The translations under genes and the position numbers were made by a program. Source: Alnus glutinosa (Eukaryota > Streptophyta > Magnoliopsida > Fagales > Betulaceae). Taken from it: a stretch of 64,000 nucleotides of DNA. Numbering within the stretch: position 1 is the stretch's first letter; each line of letters begins with the position of its first letter. Where the stretch lies: assembly GCF_958979055.1 (NCBI RefSeq), contig NC_084891.1:2980501-3044500 (forward strand), read 5' to 3'. This document shows, piece by piece, positions 21,945 to 34,353 of the stretch. The notes under the pieces are model-generated. The model was given only the letters and a program-made list of their open reading frames with translations, was not told where the DNA came from and searched no databases.

Positions 21945-23509
21945 ATGTCAAGAGGTAATGGGGAATGTTTGGGAGGATTTTCTTTGACTAAGGGTGAGCA
22001 AAAAGGCATAACGATAGCAGATGGGACAACGCAGGAACTCAGAGCAAAGGGATCCAGGTGCTTAGTGGGACGGTTGGGAGTGCCAAAGAAACTCAATAAG
22101 GAGGCTTTCAAAGCCGTCCTTATGCGTATTTGGAGGTAGGCTGGTCATGTGGTTTTTAAGGAGATACTCAAAAAATTTTGGCTATCTGAGTTTTCTGATG
22201 AAGGAGACAAACAAAAGGTGATGGCTGGGAGGCCTTGGTCGTATGACCGAACTCTGCTGATACTCAATGATTTTGATGGTAAACTGGCACCTTCACAGAT
22301 GGATTTCTCCATCTCTCGTATCTGGGTTCAAATACATAATATGCCACTTGGTTGTATGAACCGCGAAGTGGGTTTTTAAATCGGGAGTACGATGGGAAAG
22401 GTGGAGGAAGTGGTTGTGGCGGAAGATAATGTCGAATGGGGCCGATTTTTAAGGGTTCGCATGGCCATTAACTTGTATCAATTGCTGCAGCGAGGCAAAA
22501 TACTTTTCCTTTCAGAAACTCTTGTTAGGTCTCATTCAAATACAAGAAGCTCCTAGTCTTTTGTTTCAGATGCAAAAGGATTATCCACAGCCCAAAGGGT
22601 TGTTCTGATCTCTACTCGAAGAAACAGTCTCATGAGGAGGGCACAGAGGGTTGGGGACTATGGCTACGTGCAGACGATCTGTCTAAAGGACTAGGAATCA
22701 CTGAGGGGCAACCCAGCACTCAGTCATCATCTCCAGTGCACTCTGACCAAGGCCATACAGGGGCGGAGCGGAAGGAAAGAAATCCAAGGATGGAAAGTGA
22801 GCATGTGGCAGATCGGTTGGATGAACATTCATTGCTTCCGATTTTTTCCAAATTGGGAGCCCATAATCCTCGCATAACGGATTATTTGGGGGGTGCAGAA
22901 GAAGGAAAGGAGGAGGTAGCGCAGGGAAATAAAAAAAGGAATATCTTTCTAAGAATGAAAAGAATTCCGAGAATCATATAGAGGTAAGTTTTAAATAGGA
23001 CAGCAGTTTATATAGTGAGTTGGCACTGTTTCAGCCAGATGGGCTCGACAGAAAACAACCAGTTAGACATGGGTCAGTTAGCAGTGGGCTTGTAAAGAAA
23101 ACTGATCCTAAGAAGGGCTTCTCCCAAGCCCGCACAGGGGGCCTTCGTCAACAGAATGTGGCACACGTAGGGCACTCAGAAACTGGCTAAATGGGTGATG
23201 GAGAATGTGGAACCTGATCTTAATACCCACTCAGAAAAAACCAATGTAGAGTCCCCTGGTCAACACCTTCCTGAGGGTGGGTCAGGAGGAAGTCTTAAAT
23301 CCTGTAAGAAGAAAGCTCGTGGGGATCGGTCGGAGGAAATAACAATGCTTGCTCAAGGCTGTCATTCGGGTTTGAGTGAGCAAGAAGGAACATCAGAGGG
23401 GATAGAAAGCCATAGGAACTTTGTTTCCTGGTATGTTTTACATGATCAGGATGATAATTTCGACTGTGTTTTGACGGAGGCTGCGGAGCAGCCCCACCAA
23501 GAGCAATAA
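21945..23509 (+). pseudogene. LINE ORF1 remnant (DUF4283-like, CCHC knuckle)
   Basis: The frame from about 21945 reads CLVGRLGVPKKLNKEAF, passes a stop at about 22138, then continues with FKEILKKFWL and SRIWVQIHNMPLGCMNR, the pattern of the DUF4283 domain of plant LINE ORF1. Near 22565 a CFRCKRIIHSPKGC zinc knuckle (C-x2-C-x4-H-x4-C) appears. Hydrophilic tail segments follow at 22736-22981 and 23195-23509. In the family this protein binds RNA and chaperones the element RNP. Several stops show decay. Confidence 0.82.
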
Positions 23510-23513
23510 GCCT

Positions 23514-26500
23514 CTTGAGTTGGAATTGCCAGGGGCTTAGAAACCCCCGGACAGTTCGGGTCATTCGTCAATTGGTGAAGGAAAAGTCGCCTATATGGTT
23601 TTTCTTATGGAAACCAAGCTTACCCAGCATAAAGCTAGTTTCTTGAAGGTGTGGTTGGGGTTCGATAATATGTTTGTTGTTGATTGCCAAGGGAAAAATG
23701 GGGGTTTTATCCTCCTATGGAACTCTAGCAGTAATGTTTCTATACAGAACTTTAGTCAGAGGCATATTAATGTTGTAATCAAGGCTGGGGGGAATGGGCT
23801 GGTATGGAAGTTGACATGTTTTTATGGGCACCCGGACCCGGTCAAGCGCCCAAAGGCCTGGTCTCTGCTGAAATTTTTGTCACAGGCTACCCCTTGGTCG
23901 TGGCTTGTGGTAAGAGACTTCAATGAAATTACTTATCTCTCAGAAAAATCCTCCCGCTCGATTCGTTCACGTGCGCTTATGGATAACTTCCGGGACACAT
24001 TGAGGGAGTGTCGCCTTGCGGCTTTGGGTTTCAAGGGACAATTCTTTACATGGACGAATGGTCGGCCTGAGGAGGGGAATACTTTGGAACGGCTGGATCG
24101 TGCAGTGGCAAATGCTGAGTGGAGTAGCTTGTATAATGTTACGGAGGTTAGTAAATTGCCACGATGCGCTTCTGACCACAACCCATTGCTCATCACCTAC
24201 TCAAACTCTTTAGAGTTTAGATGGACAAAAAGACGGCAGTTCCGGTTTGAGGCGGCCTGGGTAAAGGACTCCAACTCTAAAGAGATAATTAAAAATGAGT
24301 GGCGGGTAAAAGGACTTAGTGGTGATTCTTGGGGCCAAGTAAGGAAGAAGTTAGATCGGTGCAAAAAATCACTTCAAGTTTGCGTGCGTAAAACAGCTAA
24401 ACAGGGGGAGCATTTGTTACAAGAGAAGCAGTTGGCGTTAATTGCATTACAAAGTTCGGCTAACCCTGACTTTATTGAACAAGAAAAAAGTGTCCAGGAG
24501 GAGCTTTTTTTGCTATTGGACCAGAAAGATCTAATTTGGAGGCAACGAGCAAAGGCAGATTAACTGAAAGAAGGGGACCGCAATACTAAGCATTTCATGC
24601 TTGTGCCAGCCAACGAAGTTGAAGGAATACTATTTCAGAAATTGCAGATCATCACGGGATTTTATGCTTAAACCAGGGAGCCATTGAGGCAGTTTTTGTA
24701 GGTTATTTTCAAGATCTTTTTGCTGTTGGTGATAATTTGAATGTGGAAGCCTGCATCCATCATGTAAAGTCCAGGGTTACCGCTCAAATGAATGACAGGC
24801 TGCTTGAAGAATTTTCTATTAATGATATTAGTCAGGCTCTACAACAAATGGCCCCCTTTAAGGCCCTAGGTCTAGATGGCTTCCCCGCTTGTTTTTACCA
24901 ACAAAATTGGGCCACGGTTCATGCCGAGGTCAGTGCTACTGTGCTTCATTTTCTGAATATGAGGGAGCTAAATCCAGAGATCAATGCTACCAACATCGCC
25001 TTGATTCCTAAGGTGCTTTCCCCCACTTGTGTAACTGATTTTTGGCCAATTAGTTTGTGCATTGTATTGTATAGACTGATTTCAAAAATTATTGCGAATA
25101 AATTAAAACTTGTATTGCCTTACATTTTTTCTAGCACACAAAGTGCTTTTATCCCTGGTAGGTTGATTACTGATAATATTCTAGCTGCATATGAGATTTT
25201 GCATACCATGCAGACTAAAATGTTCAGCAAAATGGGATTCATAGGACTTAAATTGGATATGAGTAAGGCGTATGACCGGGTGGAATGGGATTTCTTGGAG
25301 GCTATAATGTTGAGGTTAGGCTTTTCTACAAGATGAACTAATCTCATCATGACTTGTGTTTGATCAGTTACTTATTCAGTGATTGTTAATGGCACACCGG
25401 TGGAGCATATTCACCTTTCCAAGGGGATTCGATTTCACCCTACCTCTTCATTATTTGTGTTGAGGCTCTTAGTTCTCTCCATCACCATGCTGAGTTGACA
25501 GGAGCCATCACAGAGGTCCCTTCTTCTTTACGGGCACCTTAGATCAGTCATTTGTGTTTTACAGGTGACATCATGATATTTTGTAAAGCAAACTCCATGA
25601 AATGGAGGAAGGTTGTGAAGATTCTTAGGATCTATGAGGAGGGTTCAGGTCAAAAGTTAAATTTTCAAAAAACAGCTATCTTTTTCAGCCGTAACACTAG
25701 TCAAGAACAAAGGAGGGACATCTTACAATTGTCTGGACTTTCTGAAGCAACACTTTTTGACACTTATCTAGGCTTGCCATCACTGATTGGAAAATAAAAA
25801 AATGCAAGCCTTTTAGTCTATAAAGGAGAGGGTCGGCTAGAAGCTCAATAATTGGAAGGTGAAATTTCTTTCACAAGCGGGTAAGGAGATCTTACTCAAA
25901 GCTGTGGTCCAAGTTATCCCACAACATTAGTCTTTTTCTCCTTCCCATTATTCTTTGCAAGGATCTTAACCGTATGATGCAGGAATTCTAGTGGCGGCAC
26001 ATGTTTAATAATTCACGCATCCATTGGATGTGTTGGGAAAGAATGGGCTTAGCAAAATATGAGGGGGGGCTTGGTTTCCGAGACCTTCCAATGTTCAACA
26101 AGGCCTTGCTTGCCAAACAAGTGTGGAGAATTCATCAGCATCCGGAGTCGTTGGTAGCGCGGATTTTTAAAGCCAAATATTTCTCCCAAGGCTCAGTCCT
26201 TGAAGCGTCCCTGGGATCACGACCATCCTTTGTGTGGCGGAGCCTGTTATCGGCCTAGGATTTGCTGAAGCAAGGACCGGTGTGGCGGGTGGGGGACGGG
26301 AATAGTATTCATATTTGGGGAGATAGGTGGCTGTCGACTTCCAATACTCACATGGTGCAATCTATCCCTCGGCTGTTGGATGCACAAGCACCGTTTTCCT
26401 GCCTCATTGACTCAGTTACAAAAGGATGGAATTTAGAGCTGTTTGCCACTATTTTTAATGTGGATGAGGCCAAAGTCATTTTCAATATTCCTCTCAGTCC

Positions 26501-27608
26501 CATGCAACCACAGGATCAGCTAGTGTGGAGTGGTACTTCTAATGGGATGTTCTCGGTCCGGAGCACATTCCACTTGAGTAAAGAAATTCAAAGAAGATCT
26601 GAAGGTGAGTGCTCTAATACTGATTCATGTTCTAAGATTTGGAAAGCCATATGGAGCATTAATTTACTGAATCCAGTAAAGGTCTTTTTGTGGAAGGCGG
26701 GAAACAACGTCTTGCCTACTCGGGGAAATTTATTCAAACAAAGAGTGGTAAAGGACCCTTTGTGTCCATGTTGTAAACAGGAAGAAGAAACAATTATCCA
26801 TGTGTTCTTGACATGCCCTGCTGCGGTGGATGTTTGGGGGAGTGGCCCAAAGATTTTCCAGAAGTCTTATGCTTGGGGTAATTCTTTTATGGAGATAATG
26901 ACAGATTTTTTTACTTGGTTCACGGCTGAAGAAATGGAGCTTCTGGCAGTGTTGGCTCGTCGTATTTGGCTCTGACGTAACACTTTCGTTTTTGACGGTA
27001 TTTTCACCCTACCAAATAAAGTGGTTGAGTTGGCATTTGAAGCTCACCAAGAATTTAAACTTTGTAATAAAAAAATGCAGCTTATTGTTGGAGATATGGC
27101 ACCTACTGCTGTGAGAACGTGGAAACCGCTGCCTGTGGGGGTAGTTAAAGTGAATTGGGATGCCGCCGTTAATAAAAATGAGGGTTGCTTAAGGATTGGG
27201 ATTGTTGCCCGTGACTGTGAAGGTGTGCTACTGGGTGCAAAATGTGTGTTTTGTTTGATTAATGCAAATCCAACGGTGGCTGAATCTTTGGCAGCTATTT
27301 ATGCAATAATTTTTTGCAAAGAGGTGGGGTTTTTTGACGTGATATTCGAAGGAGATGCGCTTCAAGTTGTAAAAGAAATTCAGTCGACCCCTCCTCATAC
27401 TAGCAGGTTTGGGCATTTTGTAGAAAGCATTCGATAGGAATTGGTTGGGTTTAGATCCTCTTGTGTTGTGTATACGCCTAGGGAAGCAACTGGTGTAGCC
27501 CATTCTCTCACAAAACTGGCTACTGCTTGTAGGCAAAATTCTGTGTGGTTAGAGGATGTACCAAGTCATATTTATTCTCTTGTACTTAGGGATCAAGTTT
27601 CTCCCTAA
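23514..27608 (+). pseudogene. LINE ORF2 remnant (endonuclease, RT, zinc-binding region, RNase H)
   Basis: The endonuclease starts with SWNCQGLRNPRT (about 23520) and includes METK, RDFNEI (about 23917; the family has GDFNEI) and SDHNPL (about 24172). The reverse transcriptase runs from about 24737 with KALGLDGF, LDMSKAYDRVEW (25253-25288) and, at about 25553-25570, CFTGDIMIF where active copies have a Y/F-x-D-D box. A zinc-binding region with CPCCKQEEETIIHVFLTC is at about 26767-26817. The RNase H begins VNWDAAVNKNEG (about 27150) and keeps the spaced acidic residues. Stops occur near 24562, 25335, 25796, 26258, 26974 and 27437. The altered catalytic box and the stops make it inactive. Confidence 0.9.
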
Positions 27609-27684
27609 ACTCTTTGATGGGTCAGTTTTCATCAATATAAGTGGTATCCTGATTTGTTCAAAAATAAAAATTAATAATTTAATG

Positions 27685-28013
27685 ATGTGATAAGATAATC
27701 AGCTTTTAAATAAATACTTATTAAAAAATAATAAGAATTAATTTTTTGCTATATCATATTAATTATATAATAATCACATAACAATATATTAAGTAGCATT
27801 ATTATATATATAAATAATTAAAAAAAAACACAAAATAAAAGGGCCTGTTGAATTGATAATTGGCTTATTCAACCTAGGCTTCGTCTGGTAACCCCTCCCC
27901 TCAAGTATGATGAGAATTTTTTTTGAGTGGTTGTAAAATATGATTGATGTGATATAAAATAGAAAGAATTTATATGGAAAAGTTTTAAAAAAATTGTATA
28001 AGGGCCTCTAATT
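27685..28013. other. AT-rich intergenic sequence
   Basis: I see nothing recognisable between the LINE and the MITE. Confidence 0.45.
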
Positions 28014-28736
28014 AATGGTGTGTTTGGGTATTGAATTTTTGAGATCATAATTGAATTTTTATTCTCTTTGCAAAAATTTCGAGGCAAAAAAATGTATTTC
28101 GGAGTTAAATTTTTAAATTGAAAAATATTATTTTTTAATAATAGAAAATGATTGGAGGTTTGAAAAGTTGTGTATAATGATTAGTATTGTGAAAAGTTAT
28201 ATGGAACAATGATTTAAATAATAATGATTTATTCTATATTGATTGTTTAATTAAAAATAAATAATTTTTTTTTTTAAAAAAAACATAATTAAAATTAAAA
28301 TTAAAAAAAAAGTGAAGGGGTGGCTGCCTCGGGGGTGGCTGCGCGGCCACCCCTTGTGGTCGGGGGAGGCTGCACGGCAACCCCCAAGGGTCGGAGGTGG
28401 CTGCGCAACCACCTCCAAGGGTCGGGGGTGGCGTGCGGCCACCCCCGGCAACCTCTAGGGGTGGTGCGCGGCCACCCCAAAGGGTAGGGGGTTGCCGCGC
28501 ACCCCTTTTTTAAATTTTTTTTTGTTGATTTAATTTTTCATTAATTGTGGGATCCATGCGTTTTTTAAGATAACTTGTCCTGCGCGTAGGTCTTGGTCAT
28601 CAAATCAGACTCATCAAAATATCAGTCTTGAATTGAGACAAGATTTGGGTGAAATTCAAATTTTTTTACGGGTGGAATGGTTTTAGAAAAAACCTAAATA
28701 AAATAAAGATTCTATTATGAATCCAAACACACCATT
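28014..28736. mobile_element. GC-hairpin MITE, copy 1
   Basis: The ends AATGGTGTGTTTGGGTATTG and the inverse of the right end, AATGGTGTGTTTGGATTCAT, are terminal inverted repeats. AT-rich arms surround a GC-rich core at 28316-28505 made of several imperfect copies of GGGGGTGGCTGCGCGGCCACCCC. The first 300 bp match the inverse of 42785-43094, and the last 200 bp match the inverse of the start of that element, so both are full copies of one family. No coding capacity and no clear target duplication. Confidence 0.8.
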
Positions 28737-30002
28737 GTGGCTAGCGACAACATTTTTATTACTATGTATAAAATACAACAAAAAAAAAAAAAAAACTTTT
28801 GAGAATTTTTAAGCAAAAAGTAATGTTAATTTAATAATTGAATTATTATTGGTATAAAAATAATTAAAGTCCAAAACGATAAAATAACATCATTTCACAT
28901 AAGTTTTGTTCTTCTCGAGGGAATCTTCTTCAATTTCCCCCACATTCTCCTCTCTCTCTCTCTCTCAATCAAACTAATTTTTACGTCCTTTCAAAAAGTT
29001 CAATATGATATGACCCAAAGTTATAAATGAATTATGCTAAAATTCATAACATATTAATAAAACGAGAAAGAAATATATTTCAATCATTTTACATTTCTAT
29101 TATACTTAACGTTTAGTTTGGACGATGATGACACATTACAATAATTCTTTTAAATTAAGGTGTCAATCCTTTTAATTGAGATTTTACTGGAAATTATAAG
29201 TTTAAATTGGTAAAACATAATTTAGATTTTTTTTTTTTAGTTAATATCATTTAATTTAGTAGTATTAGGTAAATAGAAAGGAATAGGAGTTAAGAGTCAT
29301 TAAAAAATTAATTAAAATTAGATAGGTAGGAATCTTAATCTTATTTTTAAGTCTTTTACATACTTTGTTGCATCATCCGATTTCATTTTTCGGTTTGGAA
29401 GAAGGAATTCCTCGTAAATACACTTACTTAAATAGTGTTGTTAAGAGAATTACAGTTTCTACGACAAGTTATTTACAAGTTTATGTGACAGTCCAATCCA
29501 CAGGGTCAAATTTTGTTAATTTTTTCATCACGCAATACTTATCGCATCAATTTATACTTGAGTTTGTAAGAAAAATATAATAAAAATTATAATACTTTAA
29601 AAAAGCATTTTTTAAATACTTAAAATATACATTAATTTGGAGAGAATTTGTCCTCTCCATGCTTTGATTGGGTGTCACGGATCCATTCAATGTTGTCGCG
29701 GATTGTCTTTACACACTGTACGTGGACCATGGGCTCGGCTAACACAAGGGGCCAACCCCTCCTTCTCACTTATGCTTCAGCTTCAGTTTAGGTTAATAAT
29801 AGGTTTTAACCCTAAGATATTTGTCTAAATTTTAATATGTTTTGTTTCAACTATAATTGGACCCAAAGTCAAACCCACATTGAATAGTCCAAAAAATCAG
29901 TTGTGATGTTGATCCACGTGTAAACCTAGTAGTCTTTGTTAGTAACTTAGTTAATAAGGAACATTTTGAACAAAAATAGTTTATTCCAAATTTTAATAGT
30001 TA
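28737..30002. other. AT-rich intergenic sequence
   Basis: It contains a short CT microsatellite at about 28950-28967. Open frames at 29365 and 29637 have no recognisable content and are not called. Confidence 0.45.
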
Positions 30003-30211
30003 GGTTCGTTTGGGTTTGTGATTTTAATACTTACGATTTAAAAATAATTATTTTAAAATTTATGATTTTTAAAAACACAATTAAGCGTTTGATAAAATTA
30101 TAGTTTTTTTTTAAAAAAAATAAAAACGCATTCACAAATAATTTATTTTCTATAATTTGGTTTAAAATCGTATTTTTTGTCTTAAAAATTGCAATGCCAA
30201 ACGCATCATTA
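30003..30211. mobile_element. Small palindromic MITE
   Basis: The left end AGGTTCGTTTGGGTTTGTG and the inverse of the right end, TAATGATGCGTTTGGCATTG, pair, and the arms continue as AT-rich inverted sequence. A related unit is at about 54590-54780. Confidence 0.5.
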
Positions 30212-30684
30212 GAGCATTGCGATTTCTAGCTAAGAAATTTCTTAATAAAAAAATCAAAGGGGTCAAGTGGGTGATGATCACCTGCTGTGCGGCATATATA
30301 CGGTTTTCTTCCTTCTCAAACCACAACACGTCGAAATCAAACAGTGGAAGTTCGAAACGTGAACTCGCCGAAAGGCATACTTGTCACGCACGCTAGCTTT
30401 TAATTATGCTGTGTGTGCCGACTGCCGACCCCGTACCTTTCGCGCGTGCCAGTCAGCCAACATGACAAACACGTGCGAAAGAAAATAGTGTCAATGGTCA
30501 TCAAATTACATGGCAAGTAGGGGTGTGAAAATAAATCCAACTGCTTGTAAAATTGGTTTCGCTCAGTTTGGTTAAATTTAATTCAATTTCAGTTTGATTA
30601 ATAAATAAGTTGTTTGTGAATACAATAATATGTTCGAATATTAAACGAGATATACTCGTATAAACTCCGCTCAACTCGGATAAA

Positions 30685-30760
30685 ATGGGAAATTTGAACT
30701 AGTGATCTCCGCTTCATGAAGTGTGGTCCTCAGCCGATTGAGCTACTCCTTGGAGACATG
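30685..30760 (-). mobile_element. Short tRNA-derived SINE-like element, copy 2
   Basis: The inverse strand reads GAGTAGCTCAATCGGCTGAG (box A-like), then AAGCGGAGATCACTAGTTCAAATTTCCC (box B-like), which aligns with 13171-13262. It lacks a clear A-tail. Confidence 0.55.
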
Positions 30761-31169
30761 TGTGTGTGTGTATGCACGCGCGTAATTTGTGTATGTGCAT
30801 AATGAATTTCTATACATACGTATAAACTCAAGATTATATTATTTAAGATTCAGGTTAATTTATTTGAACTCAACTGATAAAATTTTAACAATATTTAATT
30901 AATTAATTATTAATATGGATTTACGGAAATGTAAACAATTATGATATTTACTTTATATAATAAATGAATAAGTTAATTGAGCAGTTCATGAGAAGATTGA
31001 ATTTGACTCGTATTCAAAATAAAATTAAATGAGCCAAACTTGAACAAAACAACTAGCCTGGTGATAAGTTCGAACTCGACTCGTATTTGAAATAAAATTA
31101 AATGAGCCAAACTTAAACATTTAATACACGACTCAAGCCGGCTTGAATAAAACAATAATGGAACACTTT

Positions 31170-31868
31170 TAGAGCATCTATAGTAGAGTTTTATATTAAT
31201 TATATTGATTATATTTAGTTATTATTATGTAATTTAGTCTTTCAACAGAATTTTTAAAATAAAAACTTCTCATCACAATAGACGGTAGCAACTTGGACTA
31301 AGAGCACTAGTAGCAGTTACCCTATACTGGTTCCCTTCCCTATATTTAGGGAAAATTTCATGAAAAACATCAAAAAACCTCCCACAGCAGATGCCCTATA
31401 TTTAGATGAGGGGGTTGGGAATGAATAGTGATTCCCAATGTATACATGTCTACTATTCATTCCCTATGTATTATTTTAATATAAAAGAAGAAGAATTAAT
31501 TGATATAGTGAAGAGAGAAAAAGTAAGAAAGAGAGAAAAAGAATAAAATAAGAGTAAAAAAATAATATTTAATTGATATATGGAAAAGTAAGGGAATCTA
31601 TTGTGGGGTATTTTTTTATAGGGAAGTAAAAAGTAGTTTTGTTCCTTAAATATAGGGAAAATAGTTGAATATCTGCTGCTAATGCTCTAATATAATCATA
31701 TTTAAAAGAAAAAAGAAAAAGAGAGAGGTGAAAGATGAAACTTGAAAAAAATAATAAAAAATAATATTTAAAGACAATAAATGGTGCAATAGATAATCTT
31801 ACCGGTGCAATCTTACTATAATTTTTTGAGTAACTAAAATAATTCTTTTTGCCAGAGATGCTTTAGAT
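31170..31868. mobile_element. Nested pair of GAGCATCT-type MITEs
   Basis: The outer ends AGAGCATCTATAGTAGAGTT and the inverse of the right end, AAAGCATCTCTGGCAAAAAG, pair loosely. An inner element at about 31303-31692 has ends AAGAGCACTAGTAGCAG and the inverse of CTGCTGCTAATGCTCT, with CCCTATATTTAGGG repeated in both arms. The inner element inserted into the outer one. Both are non-coding. Confidence 0.6.
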
Positions 31869-32327
31869 GTTAATTAATTTTACTTCAAAAATTATCATAA
31901 TGAATGATAATATATTACTTTTATTTTTGGCTTTACATAATTAGATTTCTACTCATGGTGAATGCCATAATTGCTTGGCAACATTAAATTTCGAAACGGA
32001 GAAAATAGAATATTTAATAAAGATATGGTAAGTAACAAATGTTTTAGATTTATCATAAGCAGATCTTTCTTACATGCGTTTTATTAAATCGGAATGGAAG
32101 AATTTTCTTCAACCCAATTTAGAGGAAGAATTTGTTCATTATAATATGGTAATATACTTGTGCAATTATTAGACTATTATAACTACTTTTAAATGAATAT
32201 TATCGTGCCCAGAAAAAAAAAAATGAATGGTTGTAGTAAATAATGCATAATTTCATGCCGAAACATATATTATTATTACACATGCTTGCCAAACACTCCA
32301 TCGTCTCTTAACTTTTGTATACGAAGA

Positions 32328-32552
32328 GTTGCATACAACGGATTAAGATCTTTTTTAAATTATTTGTCCGAATTTTGAGAGAATTTAAACAGATAATTGT
32401 GAGATCGAGACCACTTATGAGACTCACATGACCGGATAAATAGTTGAACAACTCAACTTATGATGGGTCTCATAAATAGTATCTCACAATTACTTATTTG
32501 AATTCTCTCAAATTCAAATAAATAATTTAAAAGGATCGTGTGGTGCATACTT
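32328..32552. mobile_element. 225-bp foldback MITE
   Basis: The two halves are inverted copies of about 80 bp: GAGAGAATTTAAACAGATAATTGTGAGAT on the left pairs with the inverse of ATCTCACAATTACTTATTTGAATTCTCTC on the right. The ends, TTGCATACAACGGATT and the inverse GTATGCACCACACGATCC, are weaker. Confidence 0.65.
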
Positions 32553-34216
32553 GCTTTTAAGTCTTATTTTATCAAGTACAAGTGTATACCATTACAACTA
32601 GTAGATAAATACCCGACATTTATGTGGAGAGCTTGTGCTTCTGATGACTACGTGGTTGATATATTGTTGTTTATTGTGCCTATGCCTATTGCCCAACATG
32701 GACTCTTCTCTTGATTGGTCGTTGTATATATTTGTTTACCAATTTTCTTGCATGAATTAGGTAAGGCTCATTTTTGGGTTAGACATAGACATAGGAGACA
32801 AAATATGGTTCTTAATCTATAAAACTAAGATCATATGTGCGATTGCAGGTGGTTCAATGGTTTCAATAAATTTTTTAAAGTAATTAGACATGTATTAGGG
32901 TGAGAGTTCGATTCTTAAAATGAGAACTTCAATCCTATTAATATTAACCGCCTTGAGTTCTATTGATGTCTTGATTTGACTAGGTCAAACTATGACTCAA
33001 TCGAACTTGAGAAAGTGCATGCGGTTTTTACCGTTTAGGCCTCCTTTTGTGCGGTTTCTAACATGTAGGTGCTATTGTGATCACGCATAGATAGAATAGT
33101 TACAATTGCTTCCTGTTGCCTACTCCAAGTAAGAACTACTCTAATTACGTACAATTCAAATAGCTAATTGTATGAAATTTTGAAATGGCATAGGAAACAA
33201 GCATCCACAAAATAAGATTTGCCATAAATAAAGTAAACTAGAGTAACACTATAGCAGTAGACAGGAACGAAGCTAGACATTTTAATGGGAGGGAGTCAAA
33301 TAATTGTTTTTTTAAAAAAAAAAAATTTAAAGTAGGGGTTAAAAGGGAATGGGCCAAAAAATTTCTTCATTTTATATATATATATATTACCTTAAAATTT
33401 TTTATTTCTTAAGAGTTGGGGCCGGAATAGGTGAGTTGGGGGCATGACCTATACCGACCCCTCCTCCCTCCGCCCCCGGGAGCAGAGCACATTTATTTTC
33501 TCAAAGAAAAAATGTTTCTGTTACAAGTTTTAATTGCCATCTAAAGAGTTTTGACCAAGTGACTAAATAGCAATAAACAATTAAGCACACAACGACATAA
33601 GTCAGTGATGTTGCTGTATTTAGTAGTTGGGTCGTTAATTTTTATGTTTTTTCTTTTATATATATAAACTGGGTTTTCAAGGATGCAACATAAATTTTTA
33701 TCTTGACTAAGACAGGTAAATTCTGCAATGTTTTCTTTTTAAATAATATAAATGTTTGTATTATTTGATTGAATAATATTAAAAATTACATTTTTAACTC
33801 AGAATACTTAACGTGATAGCTAGTGTCGATTCATTCTTAAATAAAACATTATTAAAAATTGAAATCTAAGAAATGATTAAAAAAAAAAAAAAAAAGGTAG
33901 ACAGTAATAAAATAAAACTGTAATTTGTAACACTAATCTATTGAGATCAATCTAATACGAGGAGATCTGATGACAGCACACACAAGAAAGAATGGATCGG
34001 TGTTCGGTAATCGGTTTACGGAGCCCTAATTAAATACAGCGAAACTCCCCCGCTGCCACATCACACTGTGGGCCCAGCCCTACGCCTCATATTGAAACAA
34101 AATTACAAAAGCTAAAAAAGAGTCAGCGACGAAGCCGAACAAAACCAAATAAATAACTGGAATCTACTCCACCTTCGCCACCACCCACACACACCCAATA
34201 TAATACCACTCCCCCG
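32553..34216. other. Intergenic sequence before the 34354 gene
   Basis: AT-rich with no coding sequence seen. A weak tRNA-like pattern (GGTGGTTCAATGG then GAGAGTTCGATTC) at about 32846-32918 may be a SINE remnant. The last 250 bp become balanced in composition and likely hold the promoter. Confidence 0.45.
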
Positions 34217-34224
34217 TATATAAA
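34217..34224 (+). promoter_or_regulatory. TATA box of the 34354 gene
   Basis: TATATAAA lies 137 bp upstream of the start codon and is followed by a leader that is almost pure CT-repeat (34232-34345), a common plant core-promoter and 5'-UTR arrangement. Confidence 0.72.
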
Positions 34225-34353
34225 CCCCCTCTTTCACTCTCTCTCTCTCAGACTCTCTCTTTTTCTTGCTTTTAACATCTCTCTCATTCTCTTCCGCCAC
34301 TCAGTCCTCGATCTTTCTCAATAATCTCTCTCTTTCTCAGAAACAAGCAGACG

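Larger units (their letters stand above)
21824..27670 (+). mobile_element. Near full-length L1-type LINE, 5.85 kb, inactive
   Basis: A perfect 14-bp duplication, TTAATAATTTAATG, lies at 21810-21823 and 27671-27684. Between the copies are, in order, an ORF1-type region with DUF4283-like and zinc-knuckle parts, an apurinic endonuclease, a reverse transcriptase, a zinc-binding region and an RNase H, ending in an A-rich tail. This is the full plant L1 layout and about the usual length. Stops and frameshifts break both frames, so the copy is dead although its boundaries are intact. Confidence 0.92.
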
